The notes under the pieces are model-generated. The model made no database searches, was not told the origin of the DNA, and was given only the letters and a program-made list of their open reading frames with translations. A DNA stretch of 64,000 nucleotides from Gammaproteobacteria bacterium UBA5109 (GTDB lineage: Bacteria > Pseudomonadota > Gammaproteobacteria > Pseudomonadales > Pseudohongiellaceae). This document shows positions 1-7,310 of the stretch, piece by piece. Positions within the stretch are counted from its first letter, which is position 1. Every line of letters begins with the position of its first letter. Position numbers and translations under genes: made by a program. The stretch spans positions 66,780-130,779 of the forward strand of contig DHZH01000008.1 of the NCBI GenBank assembly GCA_002414385.1, written 5' to 3'.

Positions 1-49
1 CAGGGCCGGAAATGTGGCGAAATTCTGGCATTTTGCCCTGCTTTTCCTG

Positions 50-1396
50 TTATTCGTCCCTGTTATGGGGAGTCACTGTATTGGCCGGGATATTTTTGGC
101 CAGCCAGAGTAGCAGGACCAGAGCCGGAATCACCGCCACAGTGGTAATGATAAAAAATATCATCCAGTTCCCCCCTAAGCCATCCACAATTGCGCCGCTT
201 CCTGCCGAGAGGGTGGTTCGTCCAAAATTGGAAATAGAAGTCATCAGGGCAAACTGGGTGCCCGTATAGACCTCGCTGGCAAAATAAGACATGAAAGATA
301 TCACCGCTACCACGGCAAAGGCCTGGGTAAAGTTATCAACCAGCAAGGTCACTACAAATAACCAGGGTTCCGGGCCGACAACGGCCATCGCAGCATAGAG
401 CAGGTTGGAGGAAGCCATAACGATCCCGCCGATAAACATGCCCCGGATAATGCCGAAGCGGGTATTAATCAGAGCCCCCACTATGGAAAAAATCACCGTT
501 GACAGCCCGCCGAGAAAACGGGAATACAGTGCAATCTCGTCGGTAGAAAAGCCTATTTCCGGATAAAAAATAATCGACATACGCCCGAGCATGGCTTCAC
601 CGATACGGAAAATCAGTAAAAACAGCAGCAGCGCAAAGCCAAACCTGAAGCCGCAACGTTTGAAGAAATCGCCAAATGGCAAAATGACGTGATCATGGAA
701 CCATTCACTAAAGCTTTGTTTTTCGCTAATACCATCTCTTTCACTGACCCGGTGCGGTGGCTCCGGAGAAAGGCAGATAAATAGCATAAACAAGGCAAAG
801 CCTGCTGCCAGAAACTGGTAAACCACCGGCCAGCTCAGACCGATCGTCTCCCCGCCTAGCCACAATGCCACAGCCCCGCCGACAAAACTAAAACCGGAAT
901 ACCAACCGGTGGTATTAACAGCAGAGGCCAGCGGAATCTTGTCGTCCATCTCTTCCTTGGCAAACAGGTTGATGCGGTAGGCATCGACAACAATATCCTG
1001 CGTTGCCGAAGCGGCCGCGATACCCAGGGCCAAAATGCCTACCGGCAATAAACTTTCAGACGGGTTGGTGAAACTCATCAGGTAACAGAACAACACGATC
1101 AAAGACATAGTGAGCATCAACCAGGAACGTCGCTGGCCAAGCAATTTGTACAGTATCGGTAATCTTATGCTGTCTACCAGAGGTGCCCAGACCCAGTTAA
1201 AAGCATAGATGGAGCCTACCACACCGATATAACCAATCGCTGAACGACTGGAACCTTCGGCAAACATCCACAGGGATAAAACTGTGCCATGTAAAACCCA
1301 GGGAAAGCCGCTGACAAAGCCCAATACCAGAATTGTCAGAAAACGCCGGTCGCGTAACTGCATCAGGGTTTGTTTACTTGTCAGTCGTGGCGCCAT
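50..1396 (-). CDS. ampG: AmpG-type muropeptide permease (MFS)
   Basis: Inner-membrane major-facilitator transporter that in this family imports anhydro-muropeptides from the periplasm for peptidoglycan recycling. The 448-aa protein has about 12-14 hydrophobic segments. Its N-terminus carries the AmpG-like stretch RFLTILVLGFVSGFPW, and the cytoplasmic loop after the second pair of helices contains the ATQDIVVDAYR signature near residues 132-142, typical of AmpG. Length is close to Pseudomonas AmpG rather than the longer E. coli form. It is the last gene of a minus-strand run behind tsaB and uppP, about 20 bp from uppP, so all three may be co-transcribed. Substrate assignment is by family; other AmpG-like MFS proteins exist. 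Confidence 0.88.
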   Translation of the reverse strand: MAPRLTSKQTLMQLRDRRFLTILVLGFVSGFPWVLHGTVLSLWMFAEGSSRSAIGYIGVVGSIYAFNWVWAPLVDSIRLPILYKLLGQRRSWLMLTMSLIVLFCYLMSFTNPSESLLPVGILALGIAAASATQDIVVDAYRINLFAKEEMDDKIPLASAVNTTGWYSGFSFVGGAVALWLGGETIGLSWPVVYQFLAAGFALFMLFICLSPEPPHRVSERDGISEKQSFSEWFHDHVILPFGDFFKRCGFRFGFALLLFLLIFRIGEAMLGRMSIIFYPEIGFSTDEIALYSRFLGGLSTVIFSIVGALINTRFGIIRGMFIGGIVMASSNLLYAAMAVVGPEPWLFVVTLLVDNFTQAFAVVAVISFMSYFASEVYTGTQFALMTSISNFGRTTLSAGSGAIVDGLGGNWMIFFIITTVAVIPALVLLLWLAKNIPANTVTPHNRDE

Positions 1397-1418
1397 GCGT
1401 TTTTAGATTCGCGTTGAG

Positions 1419-2222
1419 TTAGACAAAAAAGATAAACAGTAGCACGCCTAGCAGGAGCCGATACACCACAAAGGGCATAAAGCCGAGTCGCGTAATCAAT
1501 TTCAGGAAATAATGAATACACAGAAAGGCGACAATGGCTGACAGCAGCAAGGCATAAACCAGTTCAAACCAGTTTACCGTGTCTGCCGATAATAAATCGA
1601 TAAACAATAACAGCGATGCCCCGGCTATGGCCGGAATCGACAGCAGGAATGAAAAACGTGCGGCCTCCTTGCGGTCTAGATGACAAAACAGGGCGGCTGT
1701 CATGGTAACACCGGAGCGCGAAGTACCGGGAACCAGGGCCAGCACCTGCGCCAGGCCAACCAGCAAAAAAGCTTTCCAGCTCAGGTAAGGCAGTTTCTTT
1801 TCACCATGTCCCTTCCAGTCTGCCAGCCATAACAACAGGGCAAAGATGATTGTGGTCGAGGCAATGAGTGCGGTACTTCTGAAATGTGTATCGACAATAT
1901 CCTGTAATAGAAGACCGGCAACTACCAGAGGCAGAGTGGCCAGAATCAGCATCCAGCCCAGGCGGGATTCCTGGCTTGCTTCACGCTTGATAAGATGCCG
2001 GGACCAGCCCAGAAAAATGCTGCCAATATCATGCCGGAAATACACCACCACCGCGATTAAAGTACCCAGATGGACTGCCACATCAAATGCCAGCCCCTGA
2101 TCTTCCCAGCCCAGTAATGCCGAAGGGAAAATCAGGTGGGCAGAACTGGAAATCGGCAGAAATTCGGTCAGGCCCTGAATCAGTGCCAGCACCGTACTTC
2201 TGATGAGGTCAAAGTCCTCCAT
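1419..2222 (-). CDS. uppP: Undecaprenyl-diphosphatase UppP (BacA)
   Basis: Integral membrane phosphatase that converts undecaprenyl diphosphate to the monophosphate, recycling the lipid carrier for peptidoglycan and other wall polymers. The 267-aa length is standard. Both family motifs are visible: EFLPISSSAHL near residues 21-31 and PGTSRSGVTMT near 165-175, which form the active site facing the periplasm. About eight hydrophobic segments are present. The start lies 2 bp after the tsaB stop codon, implying translational coupling. Grouping with ampG makes a small wall-recycling pair. Confidence 0.95.
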   Translation of the reverse strand: MEDFDLIRSTVLALIQGLTEFLPISSSAHLIFPSALLGWEDQGLAFDVAVHLGTLIAVVVYFRHDIGSIFLGWSRHLIKREASQESRLGWMLILATLPLVVAGLLLQDIVDTHFRSTALIASTTIIFALLLWLADWKGHGEKKLPYLSWKAFLLVGLAQVLALVPGTSRSGVTMTAALFCHLDRKEAARFSFLLSIPAIAGASLLLFIDLLSADTVNWFELVYALLLSAIVAFLCIHYFLKLITRLGFMPFVVYRLLLGVLLFIFFV

Positions 2223-2224
2223 AG

Positions 2225-2893
2225 TCAGTTCTGGGTAACCTGGTTACGTAAATAAGTAGGTGAAAACTCAGCCGGATCAATATGCTGGCCGGCCTGCCAT
2301 TGCTCCAGAGCCAGTTCAGCAATAGCTGAGGCCCTCGGGTAAACACCAGCATCAATTTCCACCAGGCCTTGTCGGGTATCTTCAGGCATTTGCTGGTAAA
2401 ACTCCATACCATTACCGACAGCCAGCATGGGCTCATTATTTTGCAGCAGCAAGGCTTCCGGCCGGGTCAGCTGCTCTTCACCCAGCAATGTCGCTTTGCC
2501 ACTCTGCAATGAAAAGACTGCCCAGTAGACTTCATTAATACGGGCATCGAGACAGGACAATATAAAGGAGTGAGCGGATTGCGCCTTTTGCTGTGCCATG
2601 CATGCCAGTGTGGAAACCGGAATCAGGGGAATACCCGTACCAAAGGCAATGCCCTGTGCAACCCCGGCGGCAATGCGTAAACCGGTAAAGGAACCCGGAC
2701 CGGCACCGACAGCCACCGCATCAAGCGCTGCAAATTCCAGCTCATGCTCATTCATCAGCTTTTTGATCATCGGCAGCATGTGCCGGGTATGACCACGGGG
2801 AATAATATCGAAGGATTCAGTGATTCCTGAATCCAGGGTCAGTGCACAGGAACAGGCTTCAGTTGAACTGTCTAGGGCAAGTATTCTGGGCAT
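2225..2893 (-). CDS. tsaB: tRNA t6A37 threonylcarbamoyltransferase subunit TsaB (YeaZ)
   Basis: Subunit that, with TsaD and TsaE, attaches threonylcarbamoyl to A37 of ANN-decoding tRNAs. The protein has the ASKHA-fold opening MPRILALDSSTEA and the GAGPGSFTGLRIA motif near residues 65-77, diagnostic for TsaB. About 222 aa matches the family. The ATG at 2893 is preferred over an in-frame TTG at 2902 because homologues begin right at this strand. No good Shine-Dalgarno precedes it: the preceding bases are the U-tract of the terminator of the upstream gene. yciO, a TsaC relative, lies at the other end of the window. Confidence 0.93.
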   Translation of the reverse strand: MPRILALDSSTEACSCALTLDSGITESFDIIPRGHTRHMLPMIKKLMNEHELEFAALDAVAVGAGPGSFTGLRIAAGVAQGIAFGTGIPLIPVSTLACMAQQKAQSAHSFILSCLDARINEVYWAVFSLQSGKATLLGEEQLTRPEALLLQNNEPMLAVGNGMEFYQQMPEDTRQGLVEIDAGVYPRASAIAELALEQWQAGQHIDPAEFSPTYLRNQVTQN

Positions 2894-2902
2894 GTTAAAC
2901 AA

Positions 2903-2937
2903 TAAAAAATCCCCCGCAGTGCATACTACGGGGGATT
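2903..2937 (-). terminator. Rho-independent terminator after the Lys/Ala-rich gene
   Basis: A perfect 9-bp stem (2908-2916 with 2929-2937, AATCCCCCG arms, 12-nt loop) is followed on the minus strand by a run of six T. It lies about 25 bp past the stop of the histone-like gene and only about 10 bp before the tsaB start, so tsaB expression must come from read-through or a promoter inside this short gap. Confidence 0.85.
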
Positions 2938-2962
2938 AATTGCGTTTTAAGAGACTCCGTTG

Positions 2963-3916
2963 TTACTTCTTGGCTTTTCTGGCCGCTTTCTTGCGCTTGG
3001 CAGGTGCCTTTTTCTTACTGGCGGCCGCCTTTTTCTTCTTGGGGGCTGCTTTTTTCTTCTTGGCTGCTGCTTTACGCTTCTTTGGAGCTGCTTTTTTCTT
3101 TTTAGCTGCCGCTTTACGCTTCTTCGGAGCCGCTTTTTTCTTCTTGGCTGCCGCTTTACGCTTCTTCGGAGCTGCTTTCTTCTTGGCTGCAGTTTTGCGC
3201 TTGGCTTTAGTCGCTACTTTGCGTTTTGCCTTGCTAGCCGCTTTACGCTTTTTAGGTGCTGCTTTTTTCTTCTTGGCTGCTGCCTTTTTCTTTTTCGGTG
3301 CTGCTTTCTTCTTAGCTGCTGCTTTGGCTTTGGCGGCTGCTTTCTTCTCTGCTGCCTTGGCCTTGGCTTCAAGCTTCCTGGCGGCTGCTTTGGCTTTGGC
3401 TACCTGTTTCTTCTCGGCGGCTTTCAGCTTGGCGGCTTCTTTTTTCAGCTTGGCGGCTACTTTCTTATCGATTTCTTTGGCCTGCTTCTTCTTCAGAGAG
3501 GCTTCAGTTTTCTTCAACTGCTTTTTGATGTCCTGCTGGGCTTTCTTCTGGAGAGACTTCTTGTAGGAAGCTACTGATTTGGCCTGGGCTGCCGCTTTTG
3601 CTTTGCTGGCATCTTTGGCTTGAGCCATGGCCAGACTCTGCTTGGCTTTCAGCTCTTTGGACTTCGCTGAGTTAAGACTGGTAGTAGCCTTTCTTACTGC
3701 AGCTTTTGCGTTCGCAGAAGCTTTTTTGGTTTTTGCTGCACTTACTCTTTTCTTCGCGCTGCTTAATGCTTTGTTCTGTTTTGCTACTTCACGTTGTGCT
3801 TTACTGAGAGCGCTTTTTGCTTTTCTTGTTGCAGATACAGACTTGCGCTTTTTAGGTGCGCTTGCAACGGGTGTTGCAGTTGCTGTTGCTGTTTTTTTTG
3901 CTCGAGCCTTAGCCAT
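2963..3916 (-). CDS. Lys/Ala-rich histone-H1-like DNA-binding protein (AlgP-like)
   Basis: A 317-aa extremely basic protein built mainly of Lys, Ala, Pro, Arg and Ser. Residues 1-200 are helical, coiled-coil-like K/A-rich sequence. The C-terminal third consists of near-identical 14-residue units of the type KAAPKKRKAAAKKK, encoded by 42-bp tandem DNA repeats. This matches the eukaryotic-H1-like tails of Pseudomonas AlgP/AlgR3, which bind DNA non-specifically and affect nucleoid organisation and alginate gene transcription. A strong ribosome site (TAGGAG) precedes the ATG and a clear terminator follows. Tail length is probably variable between strains. Function is by analogy; no specific target can be deduced. 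Confidence 0.8.
   Translation of the reverse strand: MAKARAKKTATATATPVASAPKKRKSVSATRKAKSALSKAQREVAKQNKALSSAKKRVSAAKTKKASANAKAAVRKATTSLNSAKSKELKAKQSLAMAQAKDASKAKAAAQAKSVASYKKSLQKKAQQDIKKQLKKTEASLKKKQAKEIDKKVAAKLKKEAAKLKAAEKKQVAKAKAAARKLEAKAKAAEKKAAAKAKAAAKKKAAPKKKKAAAKKKKAAPKKRKAASKAKRKVATKAKRKTAAKKKAAPKKRKAAAKKKKAAPKKRKAAAKKKKAAPKKRKAAAKKKKAAPKKKKAAASKKKAPAKRKKAARKAKK
3029..3190. repeat. 42-bp tandem repeats encoding the KAAPKK tail
   Basis: Units start at 3029 (degenerate), 3071, 3113 and 3155 (last one shortened to 36 bp). They are in frame and encode KAAPKKRKAAAKKK-type blocks. The near-identity of the 3071 and 3113 units suggests recent slippage or unequal recombination. Confidence 0.8.
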
Positions 3917-3988
3917 AATTTTTCTCCTAAAACGTAAAATTTAACGGCTTTATTTTTTAATAAACGCAATTGTTTCACGTTCGAGCGC

Positions 3989-4018
3989 AACATATCACAG
4001 TTTTTTCATTTTTTACAA
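3989..4018 (-). promoter_or_regulatory. Candidate sigma-70 promoter of the Lys/Ala-rich gene
   Basis: On the minus strand TTGTAA (4013-4018) and TATGTT (3989-3994) are separated by 18 bp in a very AT-rich stretch, about 75 bp before the start codon. Each box matches consensus at four of six positions. The surrounding 3917-4140 contains no gene. Confidence 0.3.
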
Positions 4019-4143
4019 CTTTTTATAAAAAAGTGAAGAATGTTTTTTCTATGTAAATCAAGAAAAAAGAGGAAAAATATATAGTGATAGGAAAGAAAAG
4101 AGCGCTAACTTTTTGTGATAAAAATTACAGAAGTATTTTTATC

Positions 4144-4192
4144 AAAAAGAGTGGCGGCCTGGTATGTTTGCAAGCAACAACAAAACCAGGCC
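4144..4192 (-). terminator. Probable terminator of adk
   Basis: An 8-bp perfect stem (GGCCTGGT 4156-4163 with ACCAGGCC 4185-4192) begins 8 bp after the adk stop. On the minus strand it is followed, after about seven bases, by a T-tract. The gap before the Ts makes it a less than ideal intrinsic terminator. Confidence 0.5.
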
Positions 4193-4200
4193 TGAAAGAA

Positions 4201-4851
4201 TTATCTATTCAATGCCGCTAACAGGTTCTGTTTTATTTCATCGATGTTGCCAACGCCATCGATACGGGAGAAATGCACAGCATTACCACTGGCCTCCAGC
4301 TTCCTGTAAAAATCAACCAATGGCAGGGTTTGCTGATGGTAAACTTCCAGTCTTTTCCTGACCGTATCTTCCCTGTCGTCTTCGCGCTGAATAAGGGCTT
4401 CACCGCTTACATCATCCTTGCCCTCTTCCCGGGGTGGATTATGGTCCAGATGGTAGACCCGGCCTGACGCCGGATGTACGCGACGGCCACTCAGGCGTTT
4501 AACAATCTCTTCATCTGGCACGTGGATTTCCAGCACCTGATCAATCTGAATACCGGCATCGAGCAGCGCTTCAGCCTGGGGAATGGTTCTGGGAAAGCCA
4601 TCAAACAGGAAACCCTGCTTGCAGTCATCCTCGGTGATTCTTTCCTTGACCAGCGCAATGATAATGTCGTCAGTGACCAGTCCGCCGCTTTCCATGACAG
4701 ATTTCACTTTTTTACCAAGCTCAGTGCCTGCTTTTACGGCAGCACGCAGCATGTCACCGGTTGAAATCTGAGGAATAGCATAGGTTTCGGTTAAAAACTG
4801 GGCCTGGGTGCCTTTACCGGCGCCGGGGGCTCCTAGTAGGATGATTCGCAT
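4201..4851 (-). CDS. adk: Adenylate kinase
   Basis: Cytoplasmic enzyme catalysing ATP + AMP to 2 ADP. The 216-aa protein opens MRIILLGAPGAGKGT (P-loop, residues 7-15), followed by the AMP-binding stretch ISTGDMLRAA and the long LID domain GRRVHPASGRVYH near residue 123. Length is that of the long bacterial form. The zinc-binding cysteines seen in Gram-positive enzymes are absent, as in other gammaproteobacteria. It appears monocistronic: a hairpin follows it, and a MITE separates it from mazG upstream. Confidence 0.97.
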   Translation of the reverse strand: MRIILLGAPGAGKGTQAQFLTETYAIPQISTGDMLRAAVKAGTELGKKVKSVMESGGLVTDDIIIALVKERITEDDCKQGFLFDGFPRTIPQAEALLDAGIQIDQVLEIHVPDEEIVKRLSGRRVHPASGRVYHLDHNPPREEGKDDVSGEALIQREDDREDTVRKRLEVYHQQTLPLVDFYRKLEASGNAVHFSRIDGVGNIDEIKQNLLAALNR

Positions 4852-4914
4852 TACAGATCCCCAAATAAAAAACCATTCACATTACACTTTAGCGTGGAGT
4901 TCTACAAGTTAAGC

Positions 4915-4922
4915 AGACAGCT
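4915..4922. repeat. Target-site duplication, left copy
   Basis: AGACAGCT directly abuts the left terminal repeat of the MITE and is repeated exactly at 5111-5118 beside the right terminal repeat. An 8-bp duplication is the footprint of a transposition event. Confidence 0.85.
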
Positions 4923-5110
4923 GGTAGTGTCTCAGTTTGTATTGATAAGTTGGACCCGTGATTGCCTGGTTTCTATATTCCGTGACACGCCAAAAATCGT
5001 ACATCCATGTACAGGCTCGGCTGGCGACTTCCATGTCGCCAGACGGTCACAGAATATAGAAACCAGCCAATCACTAAATTTAATAGCAGCATTCAAACTG
5101 AGACACTACC
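4923..5110. mobile_element. 188-bp MITE inserted in the 3' end of mazG
   Basis: Perfect 17-bp terminal inverted repeats, GGTAGTGTCTCAGTTTG at 4923-4939 and its complement at 5094-5110, are flanked by the 8-bp direct repeat AGACAGCT. Inside lies a second inverted pair of 29 bp with two mismatches (4958-4986 and 5046-5074). The centre holds two small hairpins: GTACATCCATGTAC at 4999-5012, and CTGGCGAC/GTCGCCAG at 5021-5042. No transposase is encoded, so it is a non-autonomous element mobilised in trans. The 8-bp duplication and GG-starting ends would suit an IS1595-type transposase, but that assignment is inference. The right end provides the last codons and stop of mazG. Confidence 0.85.
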
Positions 5111-5932
5111 AGACAGCTTGTGTTTAGCCTTCTGCCAGTACTTTTCCATCTCTTGCAGATTCATGGATTGCAGATCCTGCCGGTCTTCCTCAATCAGTTT
5201 CTCCATGCAGCGAAAACGTGCAGAAAATTTACTGTTGGCTGCGCGCAAGCTGCTTTCAGGATTAAGCTTTAAATGCCGTGCCAGATTGACCATGCTGAAG
5301 AGCATATCACCAAACTCTTCTTCAATATGCTTTCTGTCATCTTCCTGCAGGGCTGCTTCGAGTTCAGCGACCTCCTCTTTCAGTTTGGCAACGACATCAT
5401 CGGTCTGATCCCAGTCGAATCCACCACTGGCTGCCCTGCCTTGAAGTTTACGCGCTCGCAACAGCGCCGGTAATGCCTGCGGCACATCCTCCAGCAGACT
5501 GGACTCGGCTTTCTGGCCTTTTTGCAGACGCTCCTGCTGCTTGATTTCTTCCCACCGGGCTTCGACCTGCTCTGGACTCAGATCGCTTTGCCTGCCGAAA
5601 CTGTCGATGCTGGCATCCGGAAAAACATGTGGATGACGGGTCAGCAACTTGCGGGTAATGGCTTTACAGACATCCTCAAAACTGAACATTCCTACTTCGC
5701 TGGCCATTTGAGTATAAAACACCACCTGAAACAGCAGATCACCAAGCTCTTCAGGCAGGTGCTGATAATCTTCACGTTCAATACAGTCAATTACTTCATA
5801 GACTTCTTCCAGGGTATGGGGCGCGATAGACTGGAAATCCTGTTTGATATCCCAGGGGCAGCCCTTGTCTTTATCGCGTAACAGGGCCATGACCTTTAGC
5901 AGTTCTTGCATGGCAGTATCGGCTTTATTCAT
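5093..5932 (-). CDS. mazG: Nucleoside triphosphate pyrophosphohydrolase MazG
   Basis: Hydrolyses NTPs/dNTPs to NMP and pyrophosphate; implicated in nucleotide-pool cleaning and starvation responses. The 279-aa protein has the two tandem all-alpha MazG domains: the first with PWDIKQDFQSIAPHTLEEVYEV near residues 25-46, the second with LKEEVAELEAALQED and EEEFGDMLFSMVN carrying the Mg-binding acidic residues. The start at 5932 is chosen because it begins the conserved domain, has an AGAGG site, and sits 1 bp after the rlmD stop; the open frame itself extends further into rlmD. Its last five residues, GSVSV, and its stop codon come from the inserted MITE. Without the insertion the protein would end KLSA. 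Confidence 0.95.
   Translation of the reverse strand: MNKADTAMQELLKVMALLRDKDKGCPWDIKQDFQSIAPHTLEEVYEVIDCIEREDYQHLPEELGDLLFQVVFYTQMASEVGMFSFEDVCKAITRKLLTRHPHVFPDASIDSFGRQSDLSPEQVEARWEEIKQQERLQKGQKAESSLLEDVPQALPALLRARKLQGRAASGGFDWDQTDDVVAKLKEEVAELEAALQEDDRKHIEEEFGDMLFSMVNLARHLKLNPESSLRAANSKFSARFRCMEKLIEEDRQDLQSMNLQEMEKYWQKAKHKLSGSVSV
5111..5118. repeat. Target-site duplication, right copy
   Basis: Second exact copy of AGACAGCT, immediately outside the right terminal inverted repeat and inside the mazG reading frame. Confidence 0.85.
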
Positions 5933-5933
5933 T

Positions 5934-7292
5934 TCAGTGCCTCTTTTTATCCGGCAAAAACAGCGCGATGGATTCAACATGGGTGGTTTGTGGAAACATA
6001 TCCATGACGCCCGCTGCTTCGAGTTTGTATCCCAGCTCCTGCAGACATTCAGCATCCCGGACCAGGGTGGCCGGGTTGCAGGATACATAGACTATACGCC
6101 GGGGTTGCAGTTTTGCCACTTCCGGCAGAATTTCAATGGCACCTGAGCGCGGTGGATCCAGCAGGACCTTGGTGAATGACCTGCCTTTCCAGGGCCAGTT
6201 GGCATCACTTGCAGTCAGATCAGCACTGGCAAAGTCAGTATTTTCCACTTGCATGCGCCGGGCATTTTCTTCAGCCCGTTTCACCATCGCTTCACTGCCT
6301 TCCACACCAAACACACTGGCTGCAATCCGGGCAGCCGGTAAAGAAAAATTACCCAGGCCACAAAACAGGTCGAGCATTGCATCTTCACGTTCAAGTTCCA
6401 GCAGGTCCAGGGCCATGGGGATCATTTTGCGATTAATGACGGCGTTTACCTGAGTGAAATCCATGGGGTGAAAGGCCAGTTCCAGTTCATACTCCGGCAG
6501 GCGGTAATACAGACGGTCTGCACCATCTTCGGGGAAATGTTTTTCCACACTTTCCGGTCCGCCAGGCTGTAGATAAAGAGCAAACCCTTCGCTCCTGGCG
6601 AATTCAGTCAGTGCCTGCAAATCATTTTCGGCAAGTGGCTGCAGATTCCTGAAAACCAGTGCCAGCTCATCGACACCATCCTGTGCATCACCCGCAGCAA
6701 CTTCTATTTGTGGTATCTGCCTGAATCCTTCAAGCGAATGAATCAGTTCGCGTAAACCCGGCAGTAAACGACTGACGCGCTGATCCAGAACGGAACAGCT
6801 GTTCATGTCAGTAATAAAGCTGCTGCCTTTTTCCCGAAAACCGATCAACACACTGTCCTTTTTATGAACATAACGAACGGCAAGCCTGGCTTTGCGTCGG
6901 TATCCGAACAAGGGACCTTCCAGAGGCGGCAGATGCTGATAGTCTTTGTCTGCAAGACTGTGCTGCAACAGCTCATGCAGCACTCCGGCTTTAAAAGCCA
7001 GCTGCGCTTTAGATTCAAAATGTTGCAGACTGCAGCCACCACAGATACTGGCATATTCACAGGGAGGCTCAACCCGCTGCTCTGAAGCAGTGATCACTTG
7101 CGCGGTTTTTGCCTGATCAAAGGCATCCCTGCGTGAGGTATAAAGTGCAGATACCTGCTCACCCGGCAGGGCCTCTTCTACAAATACAACCTTGCCATCG
7201 ACATGGGCAATGCCACGACCTTCATGACTGAGTTTTTCAATATCAAGTACAACAGGCTCCCGGGGCAGGCGTTGCCGTCTTCTTCTACTCAT
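5934..7292 (-). CDS. rlmD: 23S rRNA (uracil-1939-C5) methyltransferase RlmD
   Basis: SAM-dependent enzyme making m5U1939 in 23S rRNA. The 452-aa protein has an N-terminal TRAM domain (residues about 12-70), then the iron-sulfur cysteines C78, C84 and C87 (CEYASICGGC), with a fourth in NSCSVLDQ. A Rossmann methyltransferase domain follows, with MLDLFCGLGNFSLP (SAM site), LDPPRSGA and the catalytic cysteine in YVSCNPATLVRD. The very basic start MSRRRRQR fits rRNA binding. It is the last gene before mazG, with one base between them. In Pseudomonas relA occupies the space between these two genes; here it is absent. Confidence 0.95.
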   Translation of the reverse strand: MSRRRRQRLPREPVVLDIEKLSHEGRGIAHVDGKVVFVEEALPGEQVSALYTSRRDAFDQAKTAQVITASEQRVEPPCEYASICGGCSLQHFESKAQLAFKAGVLHELLQHSLADKDYQHLPPLEGPLFGYRRKARLAVRYVHKKDSVLIGFREKGSSFITDMNSCSVLDQRVSRLLPGLRELIHSLEGFRQIPQIEVAAGDAQDGVDELALVFRNLQPLAENDLQALTEFARSEGFALYLQPGGPESVEKHFPEDGADRLYYRLPEYELELAFHPMDFTQVNAVINRKMIPMALDLLELEREDAMLDLFCGLGNFSLPAARIAASVFGVEGSEAMVKRAEENARRMQVENTDFASADLTASDANWPWKGRSFTKVLLDPPRSGAIEILPEVAKLQPRRIVYVSCNPATLVRDAECLQELGYKLEAAGVMDMFPQTTHVESIALFLPDKKRH

Positions 7293-7310
7293 GGCTAGTG
7301 CTCAAACCAA

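Noticed and set aside
1..40. Hairpin CAGGGC...GCCCTG as the ampG terminator
   Set aside because: The window ends before any T-tract could be seen on the minus strand, so it cannot be judged.
3029..3190. Regular repeats considered as a CRISPR array
   Set aside because: Units are contiguous without unique spacers and are in-frame coding sequence.
2940..3577. Two long Phe/Leu/Ala-rich open frames opposite the Lys/Ala-rich gene
   Set aside because: They are mirror images of the AAG/GCT-rich repeats on the other strand, have no ribosome site, and their composition is what the repeat dictates.
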